Shown here one piece after another: positions 45,425 through 55,520 of a stretch of 64,000 nt of DNA. The DNA comes from Balanoglossus misakiensis. Its lineage: Eukaryota; Hemichordata. The stretch is from positions 9,424,001 through 9,488,000 of the forward strand of contig CM082596.2 of the NCBI GenBank assembly GCA_040954595.2. The letters run 5' to 3'. A program made the position numbers and the translations under genes. Numbering within the stretch: position 1 is the stretch's first letter; each line of letters starts with the position of its first letter. The notes beneath the pieces are model-generated. The model did not search any database and had not been told where the DNA came from. It saw only the letters and a list, made by a program, of their open reading frames with translations.

Positions 45425-47317
45425 TTAAAACTTTCTGATTCTGATTTTAACATTTTCAACTTGGTAGGCATGATTGTAGCTGATTTTCCTCTTGAATTTG
45501 ACTGGTATTGTTTGTGATTCATTGATAGTTCTCGGTAATGTCGAAACAGTACTAGAGACATCTGCTATGACATTGACAATATTGCCTTTGAGACTAATTT
45601 GTCTACCCCGTGGCAATTCTCTTATTTGCATGAAAGGAATACGCAAGGCCACAAGTCTTTCTTCAAGTGGATGTAATTGGAACTCTGGTGGGATTACTGG
45701 AAATGACATTTTGTTTGCTACAGCACAGGGTGGCAGCTTTGAGTCTTTTAAATACGAGTAGCAAGTTCTACATAATGGTGACATTTCATCAGTTGTGGCA
45801 TTTGCATTTACATGGGTTGATGAAAATAATGATAATTTACTTTGGATATTATTGTAGTTTACAACACTTTCTCTGTACCACAGCTGTTCACAGCACACAC
45901 ATACAAATGTTGGACCATTCTGAACTGATTTATGAAATACATCAATAAGCTCTTTAATTGATTTGGCACCACCACAATTTCTGTTAATTTTCTTAGCTCT
46001 TGCATCTGCTTCCCTTTCAGATTGTCTGTACACTTCATCAGACCGTCTTAATTTCATTGATTCAACATTTCTCTGTTGTTCACGTTGTCTGTACATTTCA
46101 TCAGACCGTCTTAATTTCATTGATTCAACATTTCTCTGTTGTTCACGTTGTCTGTACATTTCATCAGACCGTCTTAATTTCATTGATTCAACATTTCTCT
46201 GTTGTTCACGTTGTCTGTAAACTTCATCGGACCGTCTCAATTTCATTGATTGAACATTTCTCTGTTGTTCACTTTGTATGTACCCATGATCGGACCGTCT
46301 TAATATCATTGATTGAACATTTCTTTGTTGTTCACGTTGTCTGTACCCTTCATCGGACCGTCTTAATTTCATTGATTGAACATTTTTCTGTCGTTCCCTT
46401 TGTCTGAACACTTCATCGGTCCGTCTTAATTTCATTGATTGAACATTTTTCTGTCGTTCCCTTTGTCTGTACACTTCATCAGATCGTCTTAATTTCATGA
46501 AATCAATATTTCTCTGTTGTTCACATTTTCTGTACACTTCATCAGACCGTCTTAATTTCATTGATTCAACGTTTCTCTGTTGTTCACGTTGCCTGTACAC
46601 TTCATCAGACCGTCTTAATTTCATTGATGCTACATTTCTCTGCTGTTCATTTTGCCTCCACCAACTATTAGATCTCTTGATTCTTTTACATGATAAGTCT
46701 CTTTGTTTTTCATTCTCCTTAAAGTCAACATTTTTTCTTTTTTCTTGCTTTCTCTTCTTGTCTCTCTCTTTTTCCCTTTCCCTATAACTTGCAAAGTCTA
46801 TATTATGTGTTGTGATCATATCATGTGTTTTGCCCGATTCATGATCAGAGTCCTCAAGTGTCTGTGTAAGATGTGTATCTGTTATCTCAAGGAAGTCATA
46901 GTGACCACTATCAATTTGTCCTTGTTCACGGATTGCATGATATAACAGGTGTATTGTCACTGAGGAATCACCCTCTGTGAGAAATGGTTCATTGAGAATA
47001 TCTAAATGAACTGCAATCTTCACATTGTATGCTGAAGCAGCTGCAGTTATTTCAATATGGCCACCAAAAGTTGCAAAACCTGGATCAGATTTAGACATGT
47101 ACTGCCTGTAGTCATCTTGATTATTTACACTAAATCTCTGATATTCAGCAATAATGAAATCTTTATATTCATCCCAATGATCACTTATATAGTTTACAGT
47201 TTGTAATCTAACAGCATTATGATGAATCTGAGTTGCAAATAGGCCTTGACTTATAGCCCTAAATAGACAATTGCCATCACCCTCAATAACAACCTTTCTA
47301 TAAGAATTTGATGACAT
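45425..47317 (-). CDS. Helentron N-terminal protein: OTU protease plus DUF6570-like region
   Basis: 630 residues from an ATG at 47317. The OTU domain covers residues 9-145: EGDGNCLFRAI supplies Asp14 and Cys17, and SGHYDFLEI supplies His139, so the catalytic triad residues are present. Residues 150-221 are highly charged (REREKERDKKRKQEKRK). Residues 222-431 are ten copies of a 21-aa unit (QREQQRNVESMKLRRSDEVYR), found in many Helitron-encoded proteins. After that come CVCCEQLWYRESV and CRTCYSYL cysteine pairs and PPEFQLHPLEERLVALRIPF, typical of the DUF6570 region before the Rep domain. It stops in IRIRKF through a 1-base shift in an A-run; the frame resumes as VLIAAKWLVENSPLYKAEKI. In OTU proteins of transposons the role is unproven. 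Confidence 0.8.
   Translation of the reverse strand: MSSNSYRKVVIEGDGNCLFRAISQGLFATQIHHNAVRLQTVNYISDHWDEYKDFIIAEYQRFSVNNQDDYRQYMSKSDPGFATFGGHIEITAAASAYNVKIAVHLDILNEPFLTEGDSSVTIHLLYHAIREQGQIDSGHYDFLEITDTHLTQTLEDSDHESGKTHDMITTHNIDFASYREREKERDKKRKQEKRKNVDFKENEKQRDLSCKRIKRSNSWWRQNEQQRNVASMKLRRSDEVYRQREQQRNVESMKLRRSDEVYRKCEQQRNIDFMKLRRSDEVYRQRERQKNVQSMKLRRTDEVFRQRERQKNVQSMKLRRSDEGYRQREQQRNVQSMILRRSDHGYIQSEQQRNVQSMKLRRSDEVYRQREQQRNVESMKLRRSDEMYRQREQQRNVESMKLRRSDEMYRQREQQRNVESMKLRRSDEVYRQSEREADARAKKINRNCGGAKSIKELIDVFHKSVQNGPTFVCVCCEQLWYRESVVNYNNIQSKLSLFSSTHVNANATTDEMSPLCRTCYSYLKDSKLPPCAVANKMSFPVIPPEFQLHPLEERLVALRIPFMQIRELPRGRQISLKGNIVNVIADVSSTVSTLPRTINESQTIPVKFKRKISYNHAYQVENVKIRIRKF
46025..46654 (-). 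repeat. 63-bp coding tandem repeat, 10 units
   Basis: Ten in-frame 21-codon units with the core MKLRRSDEVYRQREQQRNV. Conservation at protein level with scattered silent differences suggests past selection or gene conversion. The plus-strand frames over this region are antisense shadows. Confidence 0.9.
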
Positions 47318-47708
47318 TGTCTTTTATGTTGGAGATGCAACTTTCTCTTTTTATTTTTGGCCTTTGTGCTTAATTTCTTTACTCTCATTGTATTGATGTA
47401 TTCAACTTGTTACAGATGTGATAAGATTCCTTCAGATTATTCAAGTACTTACAGTATCAAAAAGATATGATCTGGAGTAAATGCTGTTGTGTTTCACTCA
47501 AGAACTCCTGTACAAACGGTCTCTGTATTTCTCTAGGATGGATTATTTGATAAAACACCAAGAATAAATAAAATATATCTCTGTATGTTGTGAATATATA
47601 TCTTGTGGCAGTCACACTAAGATAAAAGCAAGTACTCAAATCTTCCAATTTTCAAATATTTAATTGATTCTTATGATAGCAAGTGTGATTATTATAATAG
47701 TGAGCGTT

Positions 47709-48345
47709 CTATGAGCCTTCTAACGGCCAAATGTGCAAATATGAGCCTTCTAATGGCCAAATGTACAAATATGAGCCTTCTAATGGCCAAATGTTCAAAT
47801 ATGAGCCTTCCAACGGCCGAATGTGCAAATATGAGCCTTTCAACAGCCAAATATGCAAGTATGAGCCTTCAAACAGCCAAATATGAGCCTTCTAACGGCC
47901 AAATGTTCAAATATGAGCCTTCCAACGGCCAAATGTGCAAATATGAGCCTTTCAACGGCCAAATATGCAAGTATGAGCCTTCAAACAGCCAAATATGAGC
48001 CTTCTAACGGCCAAATGTTCAAATATGAGCCTTCTAACGGCCAAATGTGCAAATATGAGCCTTCCAACGGCCAAATGTTCAAATGTGAGCCTTCCAACGG
48101 CCAAATGTTCAAATGTGAGCCTTCCAATGGCCAAATATGCAAGTATGAGCCTTCAAACAGCCAAATATGAGCCTTCTAACGGCCAAATGTTCAAATATGA
48201 GCCTTCTAACGGCCAAATGTTCAAATATGAGCCTTCCAACGGCCAAATGTGCAAATATGAGCCTTCCAACGGCCAAATGTTCAAATGTGAGCCTTCCAAT
48301 GGCCAAATATGCAAGTATGAGCCTTCAAACAGCCAAATGTGAGCC
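47709..48345 (+). repeat. 30-bp minisatellite with higher-order order
   Basis: Units of ATGAGCCTTCTAACGGCC plus AAATGTGCAAAT repeat every 30 bp. Shortened 22-bp units (CCTTCAAACAGCCAAAT then ATGAGCC) occur near 47862, 47972, 48144 and 48316 and delimit larger blocks of about 110, 172 and 172 bp. Full units keep frames open for 60-115 codons on both strands, but the 22-bp units shift the frame, so coding is unlikely. It lies about 390 bp upstream of the Helentron OTU start. Internal tandem repeats near the 5' end are known in Helentron/DINE-1 elements, so it may belong to the element. Confidence 0.92.
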
Positions 48346-48579
48346 TGTTAATGACCAAATCAATGTCTTGAGCAGTCTCACACGACTTCGTCTTGTAGAT
48401 GTAATCTGTAAAATAAATAAAAACAATGTATGGTTTGAGTGGTAGCTGTGCAAAAGTGAAAGTTAAAAAAACAGTAGAAAGTACATGCCAATGAAATGTC
48501 ACCCTATCAAAAAATACTGCGAATGACAAAAGTATTGCTCCCATTTGATAACAACTTTTTTTTTGAATAACTGCAACAA

Positions 48580-49600
48580 ATATGAATCATGTACCCCATC
48601 CTGAACTGCATAAAAAGATAAGTCTATGGAATTCTAAAACTCTTTGATCAAAAATGGCAAGAAATATACCAAAAAGTATGAATATTTCACCAGATTTCAA
48701 CAAATCTGATTTCTGTTCATGCCTAAGAACCTCTTTAACAAGTTTCAATAAGGAAGACATTTTGGCAAACAACAGGTAATTCAGACAAATCTGACTGATA
48801 TCACATATATGAATTCCCATTCAAAGTTTGCAATCAATTGGACTTGTGGTTTTACTGAAGACTATTTGGCCAAACCCTGCAGAAATTCCCCAACAATACA
48901 ATTATGCAAATTTCATTACAATTTGATCATATCTGACTGAGATCACCCCTAGAAACCCAAATACAATGTATCAAAACAATTGCACTTACAGTTTCACAGG
49001 ATTTGATTTTTTGACAAAAACAGGAAATATTGCCCAAAAATGCATTTTTGCAAATTTCACCACCGTTTGCACAAATGTGATTCAGGTAAGCCCTATGAAC
49101 CTCCATACCAAGTTTCCAATCAATTGGACATGTAATTTCAGAGAAGAATTTTTTTTTAACAAAACTGCAGAAAATTCCCCCAAAAAGTCATAAAAATAGC
49201 AAACGCCAGATACTGACTCCACCTGAACAAAATCATACGAGGTCTTCCCAAAGTACTTGCACACCAATGCACGCCAATTTTTAACTGAATCTGATCCGCT
49301 GTTATTAAGTTTTTTCAATTTTGACTATTTGAAAATTTTTCCAGTTAATACCAGTATGCATTTTTCGCAATAACAATTTCTATGTACACACTAAATATCA
49401 GTAGTTTCAAGTTGTTGATGTTGATGGACATACACATACATACATCAATACATTTAGACGAAACTGATCCATTCACAAAATACATAATTCTGTATGAGGC
49501 AAACATACAGACATACATAGACGACGGACACCAACTTATGCTATATGCTGACATTGATATACATGTTAGCCAAAAACCAAAATCAACCTCAAAATAGACA
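48580..49600 (-). repeat. dispersed repeat block
   Basis: Several reverse-oriented copies of the degenerate repeat (CCAAGTTTCCAATCAATTGGACATGTAATTTCAGAGAA and similar) run from about 48640 to 49320. They are followed by a segment ending in ACATACAGACATACATAGACGACGGACACC. 48346-48580 and 49600-50560 contain nothing I can assign. Confidence 0.45.
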
Positions 49601-50559
49601 TTAAAATATATTGCACCACCATGAGAAGACAAATTCATTTTTCGACAAATTTTCTGGGGCGTCATTGATATAGCATGGCATATTGTCAAAGTACGTAGTC
49701 TCTGTGATAAGATTCCATACACACAAAATGGTAACCTTGGAAGTCCAGCTGACGTAGTTATGCAATGGCGTCTCGTGTATTCCGTCGCCAAAAAATCATC
49801 GTAAAATTGATAGTCAGGGTCACAATTCAAGACGACTTTCTCTAAATTCTTTATGAATGGATTAAATCGAAATCGAAATGTTGACGTATGACGTACGGAA
49901 TGAGATCTGAACAGACATTCAATGTTATCATTCTCGCTCGATCACATATTGGGTAGGCCATCTAGCAATCGCTATATAGTATTGGCAATAACAGACTGTC
50001 TATAAACACACAAAACGGATTTTACTGTTGAGTGTGATCAACCGCCATGTTATTTTTCTCTGAACAATAGACAAATAGAAAGCCTGGTGACATTTTGAGG
50101 TTGACTGCGTGAGGACCACAATATGCGTGAATCATTTACGGTTTGTCTTGATGAATGGGTCACGTCATAGTCATAACACGGATTCGGCTGCACGCCAACT
50201 ATCCGCCATATTGTCTCCATTAACTTACTCGTAATTAGTTTCAAACTTCATTTGAAAAGAGTAAAACACATACCTGACTTCGTCTGATGGTCCTGTAGAT
50301 TAACAATTTACACTCTATGAAGCAACTAAACAACGTTAGCTTCCTTGTGGATTCACGTAGGGAAGTTATTCGTAACGACGGGTACAGCGTCTGAGCATGG
50401 ACAGAACCACGGCAATATCGCCAGGAATGTCTCATTTCACAGCGCCCTCACAGTCAATCTCTTCGATGAATCGTTTACACTGGTCATACGTGGCGATACC
50501 GTGCATTAGAAAAATTAAAAATTTGATAATTTCATTACTATCCAAGCCACACCCACCAA

Positions 50560-50700
50560 AACATTTTCAGTTCTTGCCATATGATATCTGAACCTGTCTA
50601 CTAAATTTGGTTTAAATCGGTTCAGCAGTTCTTGAGATATAGGGTATACAGACAGACACACACACACACAGACGTCGCTAAACTATAAGCTCACGTGATT
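50560..50700 (-). repeat. dispersed repeat end with (CA)n/CAGA tract
   Basis: CTAAATTTGGTTTAAATCGGTTCAGCAGTTCTTGAGATA followed by CAGACAGACACACACAC and CGTCGCTAAACTATAAG. It resembles the end of the 48580-49600 block and a diverged piece at about 59560-59700 that shares the phrase CCCACCAAAA and ends ACAGACAG. Confidence 0.4.
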
Positions 50701-50715
50701 TTCATGTGAGCTAAA

Positions 50716-51911
50716 ACAAGCAGCGTAGATATTGAAGTGAATTGGATTTATGAAAATGATAAAAATTACACTTATAATGTCGTTAAAAGTTCTCACAAAA
50801 AAAAAGAAATAGAAAAAAAGTGGTCTCGAACCAACATCAGTCGACACCTTCAGGTAAAAGGCTAGCCTTCCTGAACCTTTCGCCATCATGATGTGTACTC
50901 GAAAAAGTCGGAAATTTTCCGCACTATATTGCAGCATAACTCCAATGGACTTATTTGCACCGCAGCGGTGCGAATAAGATTTCCCTCCCCAACAACGATC
51001 TGACCGTTCTTTATTTACTCCTCGGCGACAGAAAACATTTCATTACGGCCTAAATAACGACTTTTTCGCTCCTTGGTTGGTCATGCGGACGGAAAGACAG
51101 GGTTTTAGCGAGTTTATCTTTCTCTCTGCTGAGCACTCTGTTATTCAGACTTGCCCATGTGAACCGCGACAAAAAATGGCCAAGTTTCCCTGCATGTTAC
51201 TTATACCCGACAGATGAAAAAAGCAGCGTAGATATTGAAATGACTTGGATTTATGAAAATGATAAAAATTACAATTATAATGTCGTTAAAAGTTCTCACA
51301 AAAAAAAAGAAATAGAAAAATAAAGTGGTCTCAAACCAACATCAGTTGACACCCTCAGGTAAAAAGGTTAGCCTTCCTGAACCTTTCGCTATTACGATGT
51401 GTACTCGAAAAAGTCGGAAATTTTCCGCACTATATTGCGGCATAACTCCAATGATCTTATTCGCACCGCAGCGGTGCAAATAAGAGTTCCCTGCACCGCA
51501 GCGGTGAGAATAAGAGTTCCCTGGCCCCGCAATGATCTGACCGTTCTTTATTCACTCCTCGGCGACAAAAACGTTTTATTACGGCCTAAATAACGACTTT
51601 TTGGCTCCTTGGTTGGTCATGCGGACGGAAAGACACGGTTTTAGCGAGTTTATCTTTCTCTCTGCTGAGCACTCCGTATTCAGACTTGCCCAAGTGAACC
51701 GCGACAAAAAATGGCCAAGTTTCCCTGCATGTTACTTATACCCGACAGATGAAAAAAGCAGCGTAGATATTGAAATGAATTGGATTTATGAAAATGATAA
51801 AAATTACAATTATAATGTCGTTAAAAGTTCTCACAAAAAAAAAGAAATAGAAAAATAAAGTGGTCTCTAACCAACATCAGTCGACACCTTCGGGTAAAAG
51901 GCTAGCCTTCC
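50716..51911 (+). repeat. about 500-535-bp tandem repeat, left part (2.3 units)
   Basis: CAGCGTAGATATTGAA starts units at 50721, 51224 and 51759 (503 and 535 bp). The second unit has an extra copy of a GTTCCCTGCACCGCAGCGGTG piece. Units contain the short inverted repeat GCACCGC-A-GCGGTGC. The array continues at 55521 beyond the LINE. Confidence 0.9.
50822..50885 (-). promoter_or_regulatory. Pol III-type A-box and B-box in the tandem repeat
   Basis: On the minus strand TGGCGAAAGG (50885-50876) fits the A-box, GGTTCGAGACC (50832-50822) fits the B-box exactly, and a T-run follows within about 5 bp. The distance of 53 bp is in the range of tRNA-like promoters. Other units keep it partly (51327-51337 GGTTTGAGACC; 56281-56291 intact B-box). 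No cloverleaf forms, so this looks like a SINE-type head. Confidence 0.4.
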
Positions 51912-52293
51912 TTTTTTTATCTTTTATTAAAAAGGACAGGCCCACTGGCTTGCCCTGTTAAAAATAATTTGTACATTACAAGAAGCTTGTAATTACAGTC
52001 ATAGATTCATTTTAAATAATGCCATAAATCTTCAACACGTTACACTACTAATGCCAATCATTACAATATTGATAAAAAATCATACACCGAAATGAATGCA
52101 TGTGTAGTCAAGTCATTCAACATAAACAATCTTTAAATTCACAATATTGCATTACAGCATTCCACCATTTATGTAAGTCCTACTCCAATCTGTCATAGAA
52201 TTGTGACATACAATTTAATTACAGGAACAATTACCAGTAACACCAGAGGGCGCCAGGTTCAACTGAAGGTGACAACATAGACAAAACGATTGT

Positions 52294-55200
52294 TTAAAAA
52301 TTGAAGGTAAAGTCAAAATCTTTTACCGTTACAAGCACATTGTTTTGTGCAAAGATGCTTTCAAATAGCGCAACATCATCACTTACTTTGCACCTGTTAC
52401 ATTCAAAAGTGATTTTCTGTTTTAATTTGTAGTTAAAGAACATGATCAAGTCGATTTTCCGAGTACAACGCTTGTATGCTAATCTTCTACTATGAATTGT
52501 ATAACGTGAAAGTGTCAATAAAATATTGATCAGCGTGTACTCGTACTTGTCATCCTTGACAGTATAACCAAATAACATCATTAGAATTCTATCTGTTGGG
52601 TTTAAATTTATTTACATTACAGGCACTGTTGATATACTCAAAAACAAGTTGCCACAAGGATTGAATTGTCTGGCAGCACACAAACAAATGATACACGTCT
52701 TCGGGAAAAAATGTGCAGAAGTCACAAGTCGGACTGAGGATTTTGCCTGATTTATAAAGACGAAGATTACTAAAAACAGCGTTGTGACAAATGAGATAAT
52801 CCAGATCACCCAGGTAGTTATCCTTGAAATTTGTGTAAACAATTGGCCAAACCTTACTAAAATCAAAGTTTGGCAGGTGATAGAGCCAATACTGAACACC
52901 CGTGGGCACTGTTTTTCTCAGATGCCGAGCTATTGTAGTAATGTGTCTAACCTTAAGAGAATGGAAAGGAACACGTTGATCATGAGCATTAACAATAAAG
53001 AGAGACGAGTTTTTGTCCACTTTGTTATAATCTTTGTAATTACTCTGCAGAATATCATGCCTCTTTTGAGGAATTGAATTGAGGATAATCTGGTACTGCT
53101 TCTCGACAGTATTGCTTGTGGGAGTGTCAGGATGGGCCAATGAAACCATGTCACCAATTGCATCAACAGGTAGGAACCCAGGAATGACTTCGTATAACAA
53201 ATCCCTGATTTTGACAATGCCAGCTGAACTGAAAAGCTTTACAATCGCCAGGGGCGCCCTTCAACACTTGTAATGAATGGGTTATGAAAAATGGGTTCAT
53301 TGATAATTTCATCGTAGGAAACTGGTTGTGCACGAAAATACTTGAAAAGATGTGACCAAGACTGAAACAATTCCTTGTAGAATGTAGAACACTGACGTAA
53401 GTTGGTAGGATAAAGTAACATTTTAAAAGTGTCAACACCACAATTGAGATCGAGATACTTACATTTTGTATTTAAGTTGTAGGTGAAAAACAGCTTGAAT
53501 TTGTGAACATAATCTTTATCCAGCATTTTACACAACCACTTGAGACGAAGTGCATGCACTTTGTCTTGAATATTTGTGACTTTAAGTCACCCATCTTGAA
53601 TGTCGGAAGTGATGACATCATATTTCACCATGTGATGACCTTTGCTCCAGAAGAAATTACAGATGTGCTCATTCAAAATTTGTATGTGTTGCTGAGGCAA
53701 AGAAACAACAGATGCCCGGTACCACAGAGTAGACGTAACAAGGGAGTTGATAATAAGGGTTTTCCCTTTGAAGGACAATTTACGAAATGACCAAGATTTC
53801 AGAATTCTGCAAATTTTAGGAATGCGCTGAGCCCAATTGAAATCATCAGCAACTGATTTGTCATGATTCAACATGACACCAAGAATGACCATGCCATCCA
53901 GTTGAAGCTTAACAGGTAAGGGGCAGTCAGTACGCCCTCTTTTGTTTCCTATCCACATCAAAGCACTTTTGTTCAGATTAACCTTTGATCCAGAAGCTTT
54001 ACCATAATCACAAAAGACCTGATACGCTTCGCGGATAGAATGGTCATCGCTAACGGTTAGAGTGGTGTCATCAGCATGTTGATAAACTAAGGAAGATACA
54101 GTACTGCCAGGAATTTGAATACCATGTATGTTGTGGTTATGCTGAATAGCGGCATTTAGAGGCTCAGCTGACAGCACGTACAACATTGCTGACAGCGGGC
54201 ACCCTTGTCTGACACTTCGTTTAATTAACACCGAGTCAGACAAAAACCCGTTAATTTTTACATTACTCATAATCTGGTTGTACATAATGGAAATCCATTT
54301 AACAAAGTTGTCACCGAACCTGAACGCCCTTCAGGCAAGGCAAAGGGGGGGTAATTACGGCGGTGACATCAAAGAGATCTATTTGAATGTGAACGTCACT
54401 GAGTGGCAGTTACGGCCGGTCGGAAAAATTTTCAAACGGAGATTTTCGGTACTTCAAGTGATCGTAGTGCATCCATTTTTCTAAGACGTGTATGAAACAC
54501 CACAGTCAATGATAGGATGATTTTTCGTGAAGTTTTAACGACGCGTTCCCGAGAAAGACAGTTTCGGTATGTTGGTTTAAATTGTGGTCCCTGACTCACG
54601 GAAAAGATTTCTTGTCTTGAAAAAAATTGGGTAGGTTAGGAAGATATTGAACTAAGTTACCGTGAATTTATAATAGTGTGAGCCGCTCTGTTGTGGAGTA
54701 ATGACGGTGTAAAAATTGCCTTCGCCATCGACGAGTACAGCCGTGTTTGCCATATGTGTACGCATTGAAGTAGGTCAACGCATGTTAACCCATGACGTAA
54801 TGGCTTCCTTTTCAACGCGTCGTTAACTCTCATTAGCATATTACATACGGAGTCTATACACTATTCACGCTGACTGACTTCTCAGGACTGACCTATGGCA
54901 CTGTAAATTGTGGTCCTTGACCCACGGCATGGATATATTCATGTCAAAATTATGAATAGAGGAGTTTAATAATGTTTCTAAAACCTGAGGGGGTTAATTT
55001 TTGTGTGGGTATGGCAGATATTTTTTTTTTGATTTTTTAACTTCAAGGTCACTTTGAATTTCGTGATCACAATTTTGTAAGTGGAATTAAAGAAATTCTT
55101 CTCGATAAAACTTCATGAAAAATCACATGTAGTACATTCATAGTACCAGTAATGTGCCTGGGGTGAAATAATTGTCAGAAATGGGTTGCAAGTTACTGAA

Positions 55201-55520
55201 CTTTCGTTCTGAAAAAAGTTGAAAAACTGTATGCAAATGAGGAATTCAAACGTTACTGGCCAGTTCAAGTGTTTGCATTGCATAATCCCCTGCTGTTTAA
55301 TTACCCCCCCCCCCCCTTTGCCCTGCCTGCTTAGTGTGTTAAGCAAATAATTGTGATCAACGCGATCAAAGGCTTTCATCTGATCAAATTTCACAATGGC
55401 ACCTGGACAGTTACTGGAATCAACATGATGAATAAGATCTCTCATACAGAAAACATTGTCCACAATGTCACGACCTGGGACACAGCAAGTTTGATCCGGG
55501 CTGACTATAGAGGGCATGAT
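52294..55520 (-). pseudogene. LINE ORF2 remnant (reverse transcriptase and C-terminus)
   Basis: Blocks in order: FDQMKAFDRVDH (RT motif A), interruption 54332-55329, FGDNFVKWI, RQGCPLSAMLYVLSAEPL (motif B), QHADDTTL (motif C, His for the usual Tyr), KVNLNKSALMWIG (motif D), LSFKGKTLIINSLV, then a C-terminal part with CDFCTFFPEDVYHLFVCC, a CCHC-type cluster typical of this clade. Breaks: in-frame TGA at 53587-53589, frameshifts near 53240 and 52590. The residues before PSIVSP in the long 55113-55586 frame come from the flanking tandem repeat, not the LINE. Function would be target-primed reverse transcription; this copy is dead. Confidence 0.82.
54332..55329. mobile_element. 998-bp non-autonomous TIR element nested in the LINE
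   Basis: Termini read CAGGCA(A/G)GGCAAAG, a G-run (7 on the left, 13 on the right) and TAATTA, in inverted orientation. CTT flanks it on both sides (54329-54331 and 55330-55332). Removing the element and one CTT rejoins the LINE reading frame exactly, giving N-T-L-R-A-F-R-F across the site, which proves a 3-bp target duplication. There is no transposase frame. Inside are a direct repeat (TAAATTGTGGTCC at 54578 and 54904) and a 13-bp inverted repeat (54535-54547 and 54814-54826). A 3-bp duplication is known for PIF/Harbinger and CACTA-type elements, but the termini fit neither clearly. Confidence 0.88.

Larger units (their letters stand above)
43605..47317 (-). mobile_element. decayed Helentron (rolling-circle transposon)
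   Basis: Reading on the minus strand, the order is OTU cysteine protease, basic 21-aa repeats, DUF6570-like cysteine region, acidic segment, C-terminal Pif1-type helicase, endonuclease/exonuclease/phosphatase domain. Fusion of an AP-type endonuclease to the helicase end is the hallmark of Helentrons. The Rep (HUH) nuclease and helicase motifs I to about IV are absent: the acidic segment runs directly into the helicase tail at 45114-45117, indicating an internal deletion. Apparent frameshifts lie near 45425, 44505 and 44310. The element cannot transpose on its own but could reflect an active family elsewhere. Confidence 0.8.
51912..55520 (-). mobile_element. 5'-truncated LINE (Tx1/L1-like) inserted in the tandem repeat
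   Basis: On the minus strand a reverse transcriptase fragment begins at about 55520 with the PSIVSPDQTC...VPGRDIVDN region and runs to a 3' end at about 51912 with AATAAAAGATAAAAAAA. The endonuclease and the first RT motifs are absent. The flanking repeat phases do not meet (left stops at GGCTAGCCTTCC, right resumes at GAAAGACACGG), so about 250 bp of the target unit are missing and no target duplication is visible. It contains the 998-bp TIR element. Confidence 0.8.

Noticed and set aside
45963-46407. Plus-strand repeat frames with HQTVLISLIQHFSVVHVVCT units
   Set aside because: Antisense shadow of the 63-bp coding repeat in the Helentron OTU protein.
47711-48342. Frames with MSLLTAKCSN or EPSNGQMFKY units
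   Set aside because: Produced by the 30-bp minisatellite; the 22-bp units shift the frame and both strands are open.
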